Source of the DNA: Mycolicibacterium neoaurum
GTDB lineage: Bacteria > Actinomycetota > Actinomycetes > Mycobacteriales > Mycobacteriaceae
NCBI RefSeq assembly: GCF_036946495.1
Contig: NZ_JAQIIX010000002.1
Location: 3,100,001-3,164,000 of the forward strand
Direction: 5' to 3'
Length of the DNA: 64,000 bases
The notes beneath the pieces are model-generated. The model was not told the DNA's origin. It was given only the letters and a program-made list of their open reading frames with translations, and did not search any database. Of this stretch, positions 44,304-52,890 are shown in pieces. Both the position numbers and the translations under genes were made by a program. The first letter of the stretch is position 1, and every line of letters starts with the position of its first letter.

Positions 44304-44561
44304 AGCGGAATTTCCGGCCGGTTCTGCCGCCCGGCGCGGCTGCGGGAGCATCATCTGGGTTCCTATTACGGGCTGTACGCGTCCATCGGCGGAATCCTGG
44401 TGTTGCCGGCCTCGGCGGCGCTCGGTGCAGTCGTCGACGCGGTACCGGACACCGGCGCAGGCCGCGCAGCACCCTGGCTGGCAACCGCGCCGGTGCTGAT
44501 GTTGGCCGCCGGTCTGGTGGGGCGGATCATGGTTCAAGCCTCGGCATCGGCTGAAGCGTAA
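44304..44561 (+). pseudogene. C-terminal remnant of an MFS transporter
   Basis: After a TGA at 44301 this frame stays open for 85 codons and encodes RLREHHLGSYYGLYASIGG followed by two hydrophobic stretches (GILVLPASAALGAVVD; LATAPVLMLAAGLVGRI). This is the tail of a major-facilitator transporter (last two helices), with no start or upstream domains. The rest of the gene is absent from the window, so this is a decay product of a deletion or rearrangement. It stops 1 bp before the convergent DUF1348 gene. Confidence 0.6.
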
Positions 44562-44562
44562 G

Positions 44563-45051
44563 TCACAGGCCCAGTTCGGATAGGCTCGGATGATCCTGTG
44601 GCAGTGACGCATTCGTGTCCCAATAGAACTTGCGCTGGCTTTGCTCGATCCTCAGATCATTGATGCTGGCGTGGCGGTGTGTCATCAGGCCGTGTTCGTT
44701 GTACAGCCAGTTCTCGTTACCGTAGGCGCGGAACCATTGCCCCGAGTCGTCGTGGTATTCGTATGCGAAGCGGACTGCGATGCGGTTGTCGCTGTGCGCC
44801 CATAGTTCCTTGATCAGACGGTACTCGTGTTCGCGGTCCCACTTGTCGCTGAGGAATTCGACGATGTGTGCGCGGCCCGTGACGAACACCGACCTGTTGC
44901 GCCAGACGCTGTCGACTGAATAGCCCTCCGCGACGCGCCGCGGATCACGGCTGTTCCAGGCGTCCTCTGCCAGTCGTACCTTCAGTGCGGCCGATTTGTC
45001 AGTGAACGGGGGAACCGGCGCTTTGACGCCGATCGGTGGGGTCCTGGTCAT
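44563..45051 (-). CDS. DUF1348 (NTF2-like) protein
   Basis: A 162-residue protein of the DUF1348 family: AEDAWNSRDPRRVAEGYS, SVWRNRSVFVTGR, EFLSDKWDRE, YGNENWLYNEHGLM, then RHASINDLRI. Function unknown, with a SnoaL/NTF2-like cone fold expected. It is divergently transcribed from the TetR gene at 45160, and the two share a region with two strong palindromes, so it is probably the TetR target. Confidence 0.88.
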   Translation of the reverse strand: MTRTPPIGVKAPVPPFTDKSAALKVRLAEDAWNSRDPRRVAEGYSVDSVWRNRSVFVTGRAHIVEFLSDKWDREHEYRLIKELWAHSDNRIAVRFAYEYHDDSGQWFRAYGNENWLYNEHGLMTHRHASINDLRIEQSQRKFYWDTNASLPQDHPSLSELGL

Positions 45052-45090
45052 TTCGGTGCCTCTCTCGGCAATCAGGTCGCGTTGCCGGTC

Positions 45091-45112
45091 ATGTAGACGG
45101 GGTTGTCTACAT
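45091..45112. promoter_or_regulatory. Operator palindrome (TetR site 1) upstream of DUF1348
   Basis: ATGTAGAC at 45091-45098 and GTCTACAT at 45105-45112 form a perfect inverted repeat around a 6-bp spacer. It lies 40 bp before the DUF1348 start and shares GTAGAC/GTCTAC with the palindrome at 45132. Confidence 0.7.
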
Positions 45113-45131
45113 GACGCGGAAGGCTAGCGTG

Positions 45132-45151
45132 TGTAGACAGATCTGTCTACA
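45132..45151. promoter_or_regulatory. Operator palindrome (TetR site 2) upstream of the TetR gene
   Basis: TGTAGACAGA at 45132-45141 is followed directly by its reverse complement TCTGTCTACA at 45142-45151: a perfect 20-bp palindrome 8 bp before the TetR start. Confidence 0.75.
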
Positions 45152-45159
45152 GTGGGGTT

Positions 45160-45750
45160 GTGAGCATCGCCCAGACTCTGGATCCGCAGGTTGACGTGCC
45201 ATCCCTTCCGGCTCGGGAGCGGATACTGGCTACCGCGTACCGACTCTTCTACCGAGAAGGGATCCGGGCGACCGGGGTCGATAAGGTGATAGCCGAGGCG
45301 GGCGTCACCAAAGTGACGTTTTACCGACACTTCCCGAGCAAGGACGCCCTGATCTTGGCATTCTTGGATCTGCGACACCGCCGTTGGATGGACTGGTTCG
45401 TCGACGCGCTCGATCGACACGCTCATGGCCATCGCCGACCCGCGGTGGTCTCCGCGATCGCGGAATGGTTGACCGCGGACTCCTTTCGCGGCTGTGCGTT
45501 CATCAACAGCGTCAACGAAATCGGTGCGGAGTTACCCGAGGTTCACGTCATCACCGCACGACACAAGGCCGAGATGGTTGCGGCGATCAAGGAGACACTC
45601 CCGCCAGGCCCGGGCCGAGCCCGGACGGCACAAGCGCTCGGAGTGGCAATCGATGGCGCCATCGTCCACGCCCAGTATCAGCGCGACGCCACGTCGGCGA
45701 TCAAAGCACTCGCCACCATCGCCTCAACCCTGCTGTCGTCAGAACGTTAG
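45160..45750 (+). CDS. TetR-family transcriptional regulator
   Basis: A 196-residue TetR protein. HTH region GIRATGVDKVIAEAGVTKVT then FYRHFPSKDAL at about 34-65; C-terminal helical ligand domain with CAFINSVNEIG. GTG 45160 follows a 20-bp perfect palindrome by 8 bp, so it almost certainly represses itself and DUF1348. Inducer unknown. Confidence 0.92.
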   Translation: MSIAQTLDPQVDVPSLPARERILATAYRLFYREGIRATGVDKVIAEAGVTKVTFYRHFPSKDALILAFLDLRHRRWMDWFVDALDRHAHGHRRPAVVSAIAEWLTADSFRGCAFINSVNEIGAELPEVHVITARHKAEMVAAIKETLPPGPGRARTAQALGVAIDGAIVHAQYQRDATSAIKALATIASTLLSSER

Positions 45751-45884
45751 CCCGCGCCAGGCTGCGTGAGAGTGACGTTTCTGCGGTCAACGGGCCGGTG
45801 TGAGCGCAAAAACGTCATTCTCGAACGGGTAGGCCGGCAGCGCAACGTGCAGTGCGGTGCACCGACGGGGCGCCGGAGCCACCC

Positions 45885-47669
45885 TTACAGAGCAATTTCT
45901 GCGCTGGGATACACCTCTGCCCAGGCGCATTGGATGAAACGATGCAGTTGGTCTACCGCCGTCGGATCGCTGCGAGTGCGCCACACCACGTGGCCGTCGG
46001 GTCGCACGACCACAGCGCCACGCTCGTCGATCTCGAACGCGGTTGTCAGCATCGCAACCGTGCATCCCGGCGGGGGAGTCAGCGCCACCACGCTGAGTGG
46101 CACGGCGGTCGTCGTGCGGGCGAGGGCCTCAGTCCATGCTGCTGGATCGGCGGTGAACAGCGTCAGACCGCGCGGCGCAACGGCGGCGTGGGTCGAGGAC
46201 TCAGCACCATCTGGACCCAGGATGAGTGCATGCGGCAGACGCGCGCCCGGATGTGTCGTGGGGCGATACAGCGCGACATCGCCTTCGGGGCAGCGACCTT
46301 CGGCGGTATCGATGAGCGAACTGACGTAGGAGTAGCCGAACTCCAATCCGCTGGCGACGAAATGCTCCTCTTGTCCTGGGATCTCATCGGCCATCCGTTG
46401 CCGCAGGCGTCTGCTGCGGCCGCCCCGCTTGAGCAGCCGCCGTGTCCTGGATGTTTGTGCCGTGGTGAGCGCATCCGCGGTCCAGGCGACCGCTGCGGCG
46501 GGTACACGGTCAAGGCGGAGCTTACCTATCAGTTCCGTTGCCCGGTGCAACGAGCGGTTGGTGATGCCCAGCTCGGCGGTGACCTCGTCGAGCTGGAAGT
46601 GGTTGTGGGTGCTCTGTTCGGCGAACCGGGTGACGACGGGGCGCCGCTCGATCTCGTAGCTGTCCAGCAGTGTCTCGGAAGCTCCGTGATCGAGGATCGC
46701 GGCAAGCTTCCACGCGAGGTTGTGGGCGTCCTGCACACCGCTGTTGAGCCCGAAGCCCCCGGTGTGCGGGAACCGATGGGCGGCATCACCGATCAGCAGC
46801 AGCGGTCCGCGCCGGAAACGGTCCGCGATCTGTTTGGTCATCGTCCACGTTCCGGTCGATCGGATGTCGTAGTGGGTGGACCCGATGACCTCGGGCAGGA
46901 TGCGGTTCCAATAGCGCCGGCTGTCGCTCGCGATCTGTTGTGCAGAGTGTAGATACGGTGTCATCAGCACGTAGTCGTCATCGGCGTGGGCGATCATCAC
47001 CCCGCTGAAGCGGGGGTGGTAGATCCAGCTCAGCAGCGGTCGGCTGGTGCCCTGCGGGTAGAGCCGCGGAGCGTGAAAGAAGACGCTACCCATGTTGGCC
47101 AGCACCGGGCCGGTCATCGCGATACCGGCGGCGTCGCGCAGTGTGCTGTTGGCACCGTCCGCAGCGATCACGAACCTGGGGGAGAGGGTTATCGGCTCGG
47201 TGTCCGAGGACCGCAGGGTCAGTTTCTCATCGTCCAGGTCGGCGTGCAGACCACGCCGGAAGTCGACGAGTGGCTCGCGTTCGAGTGCATTCCAGAGCAC
47301 CGGCATCAGGAGGTGCTGGCCGATGTGGGATATCAGATAGGGGCTGTGCGAGCGGACTTCTTCGAGGCGATCTGGTTGGGACAGCAGGTCGATCTCACCG
47401 ATCGGTTCGGAACGGACGTCGGTGCACCACCGGATGATGTTCACGGTGTCGATCGGCGGGGTGATCGCTTCCAGCGCGACGCCGAGTTCGGGAGAAGCCT
47501 GATTCCAGATCTCCAGCGTCCGGGCATTGATGACATGCGCCGCGGGATGCAACCGAGTATCCCGTCGTTCCTCGACGACGGTGCTGGGAATGCCGTAGCG
47601 AGCCAGCAGTAACGCGAGCGTGGCCCCTGCCGCGCCCGCACCGACGATGACGACGGTGTCAGATTTCAT
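45885..47669 (-). CDS. FAD-dependent aromatic hydroxylase (PheA/TfdB/MhpA-type)
   Basis: A 594-residue flavoprotein monooxygenase. FAD motif VGAGAAGATLALLLA at about 9-23, the DG motif (IAADGANSTLR), and the second FAD site GDAAHRFPHTGG with FGLNSGVQDAHNLAWKLA. A C-terminal thioredoxin-like domain follows from about 430. It inserts one oxygen next to a phenolic or similar group. It is the last gene of the operon FAH-VOC-monooxygenase, suggesting a meta-cleavage pathway. Confidence 0.9.
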   Translation of the reverse strand: MKSDTVVIVGAGAAGATLALLLARYGIPSTVVEERRDTRLHPAAHVINARTLEIWNQASPELGVALEAITPPIDTVNIIRWCTDVRSEPIGEIDLLSQPDRLEEVRSHSPYLISHIGQHLLMPVLWNALEREPLVDFRRGLHADLDDEKLTLRSSDTEPITLSPRFVIAADGANSTLRDAAGIAMTGPVLANMGSVFFHAPRLYPQGTSRPLLSWIYHPRFSGVMIAHADDDYVLMTPYLHSAQQIASDSRRYWNRILPEVIGSTHYDIRSTGTWTMTKQIADRFRRGPLLLIGDAAHRFPHTGGFGLNSGVQDAHNLAWKLAAILDHGASETLLDSYEIERRPVVTRFAEQSTHNHFQLDEVTAELGITNRSLHRATELIGKLRLDRVPAAAVAWTADALTTAQTSRTRRLLKRGGRSRRLRQRMADEIPGQEEHFVASGLEFGYSYVSSLIDTAEGRCPEGDVALYRPTTHPGARLPHALILGPDGAESSTHAAVAPRGLTLFTADPAAWTEALARTTTAVPLSVVALTPPPGCTVAMLTTAFEIDERGAVVVRPDGHVVWRTRSDPTAVDQLHRFIQCAWAEVYPSAEIAL

Positions 47670-47672
47670 CGC

Positions 47673-48362
47673 TCACAACGTCTTCCACGTCAGCGCCCGC
47701 TTGTTGGACCGAGGTTTGGTACCTGGGCGCGTTCCGGCACCGGGTTCGAGCAGCCGTCGGTGATCCGTGCCGGCCCGCAATTGCTCGAGCAGATAATCGG
47801 GATCGATATCGGTACCGATCGGATTCTGGTCGAAATCGGCGCTGTTGAAGAACTCGGCGGTCTCTTGGGCAGTGGGGAAGTTCTCGGTCTGGAATTCCAG
47901 CCGAATGCCCTCGGGATCTTCGTAATAGAGACTGGTCGTGGGCCCGTGGTTGATCGACCAGACCGGGGTGATCCCGACGTTCTTGAGTCGTTCGTAGGTG
48001 AGCAACAACTTCGCTATCGAGGTGAATGTGAAGGCGAGATGGTCGATGCCATAGGTCTTTCGGCGCCAGCGCGACAGGGGGAAGACGTGGCGCACCGGGG
48101 GCGGCAGCTTGACCAATGCCAGCCGGTGGCTCTCGTGGTCCCAGGTCAGAAAGGCGATTTGGTTGTCCTCGTGGACAACTCGGGCGCCGAAGACATGGCT
48201 GTACCAGTCGATCATCTCGGCGCTCCGCGCGGTCTTCACCACCCAGTGGGCGATGAAGTCGGGAACGAGGCGATCTGGAAGAGCATCCAGGTCCGGCGCG
48301 GAGGTGGTCGCCGAGGTGTCGTCGGAGTCGGACGGCTGCAGGGGGCTCGGGGTGGCGCTCAT
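47673..48362 (-). CDS. VOC-family protein, possible extradiol dioxygenase
   Basis: A 229-residue vicinal-oxygen-chelate protein. Candidate metal ligands are His in FIAHWVVKT, His in GIDHLAFTF and Glu in RLEFQTE, the spacing used by extradiol dioxygenases and glyoxalases. A disordered Ser/Thr/Asp-rich N-terminus (about 30 aa) precedes the fold. The neighbours (hydroxylase and fumarylacetoacetate-hydrolase family) favour ring-cleavage of a catechol-like compound. Confidence 0.82.
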   Translation of the reverse strand: MSATPSPLQPSDSDDTSATTSAPDLDALPDRLVPDFIAHWVVKTARSAEMIDWYSHVFGARVVHEDNQIAFLTWDHESHRLALVKLPPPVRHVFPLSRWRRKTYGIDHLAFTFTSIAKLLLTYERLKNVGITPVWSINHGPTTSLYYEDPEGIRLEFQTENFPTAQETAEFFNSADFDQNPIGTDIDPDYLLEQLRAGTDHRRLLEPGAGTRPGTKPRSNKRALTWKTL

Positions 48363-48376
48363 GGAGGCATCTCCTT

Positions 48377-49336
48377 TCAGGCGGATCCGTCGACGATGGT
48401 GGTCTGCTGCGTACCCAGGTCGAGCGTCCCGGCAGCGTTGCGTATCGATGCGGTGATGACGTCACCTGGCCGCAGATAGGGTTTGCGCTGATTGAGTCTG
48501 ACGAAGGCGGCCCACAGCTTGTCTTCCGGGAGCAATGCGGTGGCCAGCCGACGGATCACCGCCGGCGGTGATCCTGCCGTGATGCCATGCGGCGTGCCGG
48601 TCAGCAGGACGTCACCGGGATCCCAGTTACAGAATTCGCTCAATTCTGTCAGCGTCTCCGCGGGTCGGTAGAGCATGTTCGCGGTGTTGTCGCTTTGGCG
48701 CAGGGATCCATTGACCTCCAGCCGTAATTCGAGGTCGTCCAGCAGACCGAGGTCACCGGGTTCGAGCACGGCGAGCACGGGACCGAGCGGGCAGAAGCCG
48801 CGGTAGCTCTTGCCCTTCAAGAACTGTCCCTGCGGTAGCTGGACATCTCGGGCGGACAGATCGTTGCCGATCGTCATGCCGAACACGTACTCATGGAGAT
48901 TCTCGGCGGTGACCGTGGTGGGCTCCGTCACGGTGCCGTTGAGCACCAACGTCAGTTCGATCTCATAGTCGAGCAGGGTGACGTGGGCAGGGCGGGTGAC
49001 CGGGGCGTGGGGACCGGTCACGGCCGCGTCGGTTTTGTCGAAGAACAGGTTGAACAGCCGTTTGTCCGGGTCCATCCCGGATTCGATCGCATGCTGGCGG
49101 TAGTTGGCACCCTGGCACATCACCCGGCACGGGGTGGTCACCGGTGAGAGCAGTTCCACGTCGGACATCGGAAGGTCTGCGGTTCGACTCGCGGCCGCGG
49201 TCCAATCGGCCCTGCCCTGGTCGATGAGGTCGGCGGTCCGGGGGTATTGGCCGGTCAACGGTGAGATCAGGTCACCGGTGAGCACACCCCACGAAGTCCG
49301 CTCATCGCGCATGTATCGGACCAGGTGGACGACCAT
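48377..49336 (-). CDS. Fumarylacetoacetate hydrolase (FAH) family protein
   Basis: A 319-residue FAH-type enzyme. Metal ligands in DYEIELTLV, the GNDLSARDVQ segment and LLTGTPHGI close to the C-terminus. Family members hydrolyse, hydrate or decarboxylate ring-fission products. The start is ATG 49336 (MVVHLVRYM), which has GGAG 6 nt upstream. First gene of the operon, preceded by an inverted repeat and by the PucR-type regulator. Confidence 0.9.
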   Translation of the reverse strand: MVVHLVRYMRDERTSWGVLTGDLISPLTGQYPRTADLIDQGRADWTAAASRTADLPMSDVELLSPVTTPCRVMCQGANYRQHAIESGMDPDKRLFNLFFDKTDAAVTGPHAPVTRPAHVTLLDYEIELTLVLNGTVTEPTTVTAENLHEYVFGMTIGNDLSARDVQLPQGQFLKGKSYRGFCPLGPVLAVLEPGDLGLLDDLELRLEVNGSLRQSDNTANMLYRPAETLTELSEFCNWDPGDVLLTGTPHGITAGSPPAVIRRLATALLPEDKLWAAFVRLNQRKPYLRPGDVITASIRNAAGTLDLGTQQTTIVDGSA

Positions 49337-49436
49337 CGACATCTCCACGTCTGCCGGGCGTTCGACCGGCTCGGGGATCAGTCAACCTTCAGACGACTCC
49401 CTACAGCCTGGTCTGGAATCCAGAAAAGGTAGTGAT

Positions 49437-49458
49437 TGATTGGTCGTAAGTCCAATCA
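49437..49458. promoter_or_regulatory. Inverted repeat before the FAH operon
   Basis: TGATTGG at 49437-49443 and CCAATCA at 49452-49458, 8-nt spacer. It overlaps the PucR-type stop codon and lies about 100 bp before the FAH start. It may be the operator for that operon; a terminator is less likely as no T-run follows. Confidence 0.4.
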
Positions 49459-50769
49459 TTCTGAATCGGGCTGCAAGACCGCCTCGCCGAGTTCTTCGGC
49501 GAGGGTCAGCGCGGCGTGCAGCTGTAACCGGCGAAACGTGATCGGCTGGCCGCGCAGTTGTTCGGCACGCTGCACGCGGTAGGCAACGGTGTTGCGGGCC
49601 ACCTGGAGATCGGCCGCGGTCCCTGCCAAACTCCGGTCGCGATCGAGGTAACGCTTGAGAGTCTGTCGCACCACGGTCACCGGTTCGGCGGTGCCGGCCA
49701 GCTCACCCAGCTCGCGGTTGACGAAGTCCCGGGCGTTGGACATGTCGGTACTGAGCATCGCGACGATGTCGAGGTCGGTGTAGGCGAACCACCGGACATC
49801 TCTGGCCGACTGAGCACCGACGCGAGCTGCCTCGGCCGCCCGCTGATGGCTACGCCGGAACCCCTCCACCCCAGCGCCTGGGGTCCCGACCGCGAGCTGG
49901 ACACCAGGGGCCAAGGGGCTTTCGGCCTCGTGTGGCTCGAGTGGCTCGGATGTCCGTGAGCCCCAGGCCCAGACACGTTGTGCACCAAGGGGGAGTATCA
50001 GCAGCGCGGTGCACCCCGCAGCGGAGAGTGCTGCTGTGGCGGCCGAATTGAGGTGGTGTGGTTCGGCCGTTGTGGACGGCTCGGTCCAGGCGATCATCGC
50101 GAGGTGCCAGCGGGTGAGGTCGTAGCCCAGGACCCGTGCAGCCCGGTTCGTCGACACCGGCCTTCCCTGCAACAGGTCCTCGACGACCTCCATCCGCAGC
50201 GCGACCGAACTGGTCAGCCACGCCTCGTGCGCACGGGCATACTCGTCGGCCATCTGTTTGGTCAGGATCTCGACGACGCCGAACAGTACTTGGTTGATCC
50301 TCCGCATCTCGGTGAAGCGTCGATCCTCGGGTATGACCGCTTCGGCAGCATCGAGCAACACCGAAACAGCGGTGGCGTGCGCGAGGTGGATGCTGCGCAA
50401 CATGTGCTCGATACCGATACCGCGTGCGACCACTTCCATCGGCCCGTCGAGAACCTCTGGCATCTGTGCCGAGGACACGTCATCGTCGACGGCGAGCGCG
50501 TACAGCACGCCAAGGGCCACGGCCTCGCAGCCCTTGGCGATCTCGTGGGCAACCGCGTCGACGGCGAGTTCAGGGATCGCGTCGGTGATGGTGGTCGCCA
50601 TCGTTGCGCCGAGTTCGATTGCCCACGATGCCGGTTGGGGGCCGAGCAACTCGGCGAGCGTCTGTGCGCGGTCGGGGAGCAGGGTTTCGCGGGGGATGTT
50701 GCGAGGTGCCCGCGGTGCGAGGTCGGCAAACCATGCCCGTCGCATGCGCGGTCCGGAGGCTGCGTTCAT
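49456..50769 (-). CDS. PucR-type transcriptional regulator
   Basis: A 437-residue CdaR/PucR-like activator. A long effector region is followed by a GGDEF-like central portion and the C-terminal PucR HTH (LDRDRSLAGTAADLQVARNT and VAYRVQRAEQL). ATG 50769 is used; the longer frame starts at 50805. These regulators control catabolic or nitrogen operons. It lies directly before the FAH-VOC-hydroxylase operon in the same direction, so that operon is the likely target. Confidence 0.88.
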   Translation of the reverse strand: MNAASGPRMRRAWFADLAPRAPRNIPRETLLPDRAQTLAELLGPQPASWAIELGATMATTITDAIPELAVDAVAHEIAKGCEAVALGVLYALAVDDDVSSAQMPEVLDGPMEVVARGIGIEHMLRSIHLAHATAVSVLLDAAEAVIPEDRRFTEMRRINQVLFGVVEILTKQMADEYARAHEAWLTSSVALRMEVVEDLLQGRPVSTNRAARVLGYDLTRWHLAMIAWTEPSTTAEPHHLNSAATAALSAAGCTALLILPLGAQRVWAWGSRTSEPLEPHEAESPLAPGVQLAVGTPGAGVEGFRRSHQRAAEAARVGAQSARDVRWFAYTDLDIVAMLSTDMSNARDFVNRELGELAGTAEPVTVVRQTLKRYLDRDRSLAGTAADLQVARNTVAYRVQRAEQLRGQPITFRRLQLHAALTLAEELGEAVLQPDSE

Positions 50770-50832
50770 CGTGCCGGCGCTCCTTTCTGGCTGGTTGGCC
50801 AGCAACGATACGCCTGGGTGCGCAGTGTCTAC

Positions 50833-51609
50833 CTATCCGCGGATGAGGCACGTGTCGACGATGAGATAGGCGGCGACGGCGAAAACCAGATAGGCGAACC
50901 AGCGGTTGAGACGCCGCGTATCCAGTCGGGCTCCCCAGTGGCCGGCCAGAAGGGACCCGAGGATGGCCGGGGCGGCGAATGCGGCGGCGATGGACCAGTC
51001 GATCGGTGTCCCGAGATGGGACACGACTCCGGCCGCCGAATTCGCGGTGATGATGAGCAGCGATGTGCCGATGGCGGTGGGCATCTCGACACCGAGTAGC
51101 AGGACCAGGGCCGGGATGATGAGGAACCCACCTCCGACGCCGAACACGCCGGTGAGCAGCCCGACGAGGATGCCGACCGGGATGGAGCGTCCGGCGCAGC
51201 GCCGCCAATCGATGCTGCCGTCGGTGAGCTGGCACGCCGTTCCCGTGCTGTCTCCACCCCGCAGCATGCGCACGCCGGCAATCACCATGATGAGGGCGAA
51301 GCCGACGGTCAAAACGTTCTGGGGGAGGTGCCTGCCGATCGTGGTTCCGACGACTGTCGCAGGCATACCCGTCAGGGTGAAGATTGCCACCAGTCTCCAT
51401 TGCACCTGACGGTGCCGGATCTTGGGCAACGCACCGACCGCCGATGCCAACCCGACAACGATGAGGGATAGCGGGATCGCCTGCGCGAAGCCGAGTCCCA
51501 ACACATAGACCAACGCCGGCACGGCCAGGATCGAACCACCGCCGCCGAGCAGGCCGAGCAGCACGCCGATGACCGCACCCAGCGCCAGCGCCGGCGCGAC
51601 GGTACTCAT
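50833..51609 (-). CDS. TauE/SafE-family sulfite/organosulfur exporter
   Basis: A 258-residue membrane protein with repeated Gly-rich motifs (LLGLLGGGGSILAVPAL; LTGVFGVGGGFLIIPAL) and about eight hydrophobic segments, the TauE/SafE layout. It likely exports sulfite or thiosulfate produced by the persulfide dioxygenase next to it. It is the last gene of the leftward unit with SQR and the CstB-like protein. Confidence 0.9.
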   Translation of the reverse strand: MSTVAPALALGAVIGVLLGLLGGGGSILAVPALVYVLGLGFAQAIPLSLIVVGLASAVGALPKIRHRQVQWRLVAIFTLTGMPATVVGTTIGRHLPQNVLTVGFALIMVIAGVRMLRGGDSTGTACQLTDGSIDWRRCAGRSIPVGILVGLLTGVFGVGGGFLIIPALVLLLGVEMPTAIGTSLLIITANSAAGVVSHLGTPIDWSIAAAFAAPAILGSLLAGHWGARLDTRRLNRWFAYLVFAVAAYLIVDTCLIRG

Positions 51610-51675
51610 CGCTTCAGAATCAGAGGTTGTGTGAGCGGAATGATCATCGTGAATCCTTCGGGGCGGGCCCGGGCC

Positions 51676-52869
51676 CTACGCCAGGCCCTTCAACATGAAA
51701 TTCCAATACATGAACGGCAATCCGTGCTTCTTGACGTACCAGTAGGGCCGATGCGGCACGCTCGGGTCGAGCAGCGGAAAGCTCGGTCTGAGCGTGAGGT
51801 CGTAATCGAATTCGGCCAGTAGCATCGACTTTGATGACGTGACGATGGGACATGACGAATACCCGTCGTAGTGGGCCGTCACGGCCCGCCCGTTCAACAC
51901 CGCGTCGATGTTGTGCACGACCACGGGTGCTTGTTTTCGGACCGCCGCGCCCGTCTTGGAGTTCGGCGTCGACGCCACGTCACCGAGTGCGAACACGTTC
52001 GGGTAGCGCACATGCTGCATGGTGTATTTGTCGACGGCGACGTAGCCATTGGCGTCCTTGACAGACAACGGGCTCGCCTTGATGAAATCCGGCGCCGACT
52101 GCTGGGGGACAGCGTGCAGGAAGTCATAAGACATTGTGGTGGTGCCACTTTGACCGGTGATCTCTACGGTACGAGATGACGGGTCCACAGCTGTCATCTC
52201 AAAGTTCACATGAAGCGAAATCCCGTAGTCGTCGATGACCTTGTCCAGGCTGGTTGCGATGGACGCGATCCCGAACGGTCGCGGTGTGGGCATGATCAGA
52301 TGCACGTCGATGTCATCGAGAACCCCCTGCTTACGCCAGTAGTCGCTGGCCAGGTAGGCGATCTTCTGAGGGGCACCGGCACATTTGATAGGTCCGCTCG
52401 GCACCGTGAACACCGCGGTGCCGGATCGGAGTCCCCGAATCATCTCCCAGGTGCGGGGAGCCAGATCGTAGCGGTAGTTGGAGGAAACGCAGTCGTGTCC
52501 AATGGCACGGGACAGGCCGTCGGTCTTGCGCCAATCCAGCTGGATACCAGGGCAGACGACGAGCGCATCGTATCCGTGGACGGATCCGTCGGCGCAGGTC
52601 ACGGAGTTGTTGTCGGGATCGAAAGTGTCCACGCTCTGTTTGATCCACGTGGTGGATGGTGGAATGACCGAGTGCATGGGTCTTTGCGTGCTTGCGGCGC
52701 GCGCTTGTCCGCCCCCGACCAGGGTCCACAAGGGCTGGTAGTAGTGGGTGTCGGACGGTTCGATCAGGGCGACATCGCGATACCCCTTGCGGTGCAACCG
52801 CGCCGCGACCGTGATGCCTGCCGTTCCGCCTCCGATGATAAGGACACGATGCTTGGTGACATTCGACAT
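51676..52869 (-). CDS. sqr: Sulfide:quinone oxidoreductase (eukaryotic SQRDL-like type)
   Basis: A 397-residue flavoprotein that oxidises sulfide to persulfide/polysulfide and reduces the quinone pool. FAD motif IIGGGTAGITVAA at about 11-23. The two redox Cys are in KCAGAPQKI (Cys163) and YSSCPIVT (about 340), and both are the pattern of human SQRDL-type SQR. A C-terminal amphipathic end (FMYWNFMLKGL) is probably the membrane-binding part. It is 21 bp from the CstB-like gene, in one operon. Confidence 0.9.
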   Translation of the reverse strand: MSNVTKHRVLIIGGGTAGITVAARLHRKGYRDVALIEPSDTHYYQPLWTLVGGGQARAASTQRPMHSVIPPSTTWIKQSVDTFDPDNNSVTCADGSVHGYDALVVCPGIQLDWRKTDGLSRAIGHDCVSSNYRYDLAPRTWEMIRGLRSGTAVFTVPSGPIKCAGAPQKIAYLASDYWRKQGVLDDIDVHLIMPTPRPFGIASIATSLDKVIDDYGISLHVNFEMTAVDPSSRTVEITGQSGTTTMSYDFLHAVPQQSAPDFIKASPLSVKDANGYVAVDKYTMQHVRYPNVFALGDVASTPNSKTGAAVRKQAPVVVHNIDAVLNGRAVTAHYDGYSSCPIVTSSKSMLLAEFDYDLTLRPSFPLLDPSVPHRPYWYVKKHGLPFMYWNFMLKGLA

Positions 52870-52890
52870 GGATGTGAACCTCCTCGGTGG

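Noticed and set aside
43770..44612. 280-codon minus-strand frame over the exported protein and the MFS remnant
   Set aside because: The opposite strand carries a signal peptide and transporter-like helices; this frame shows neither.
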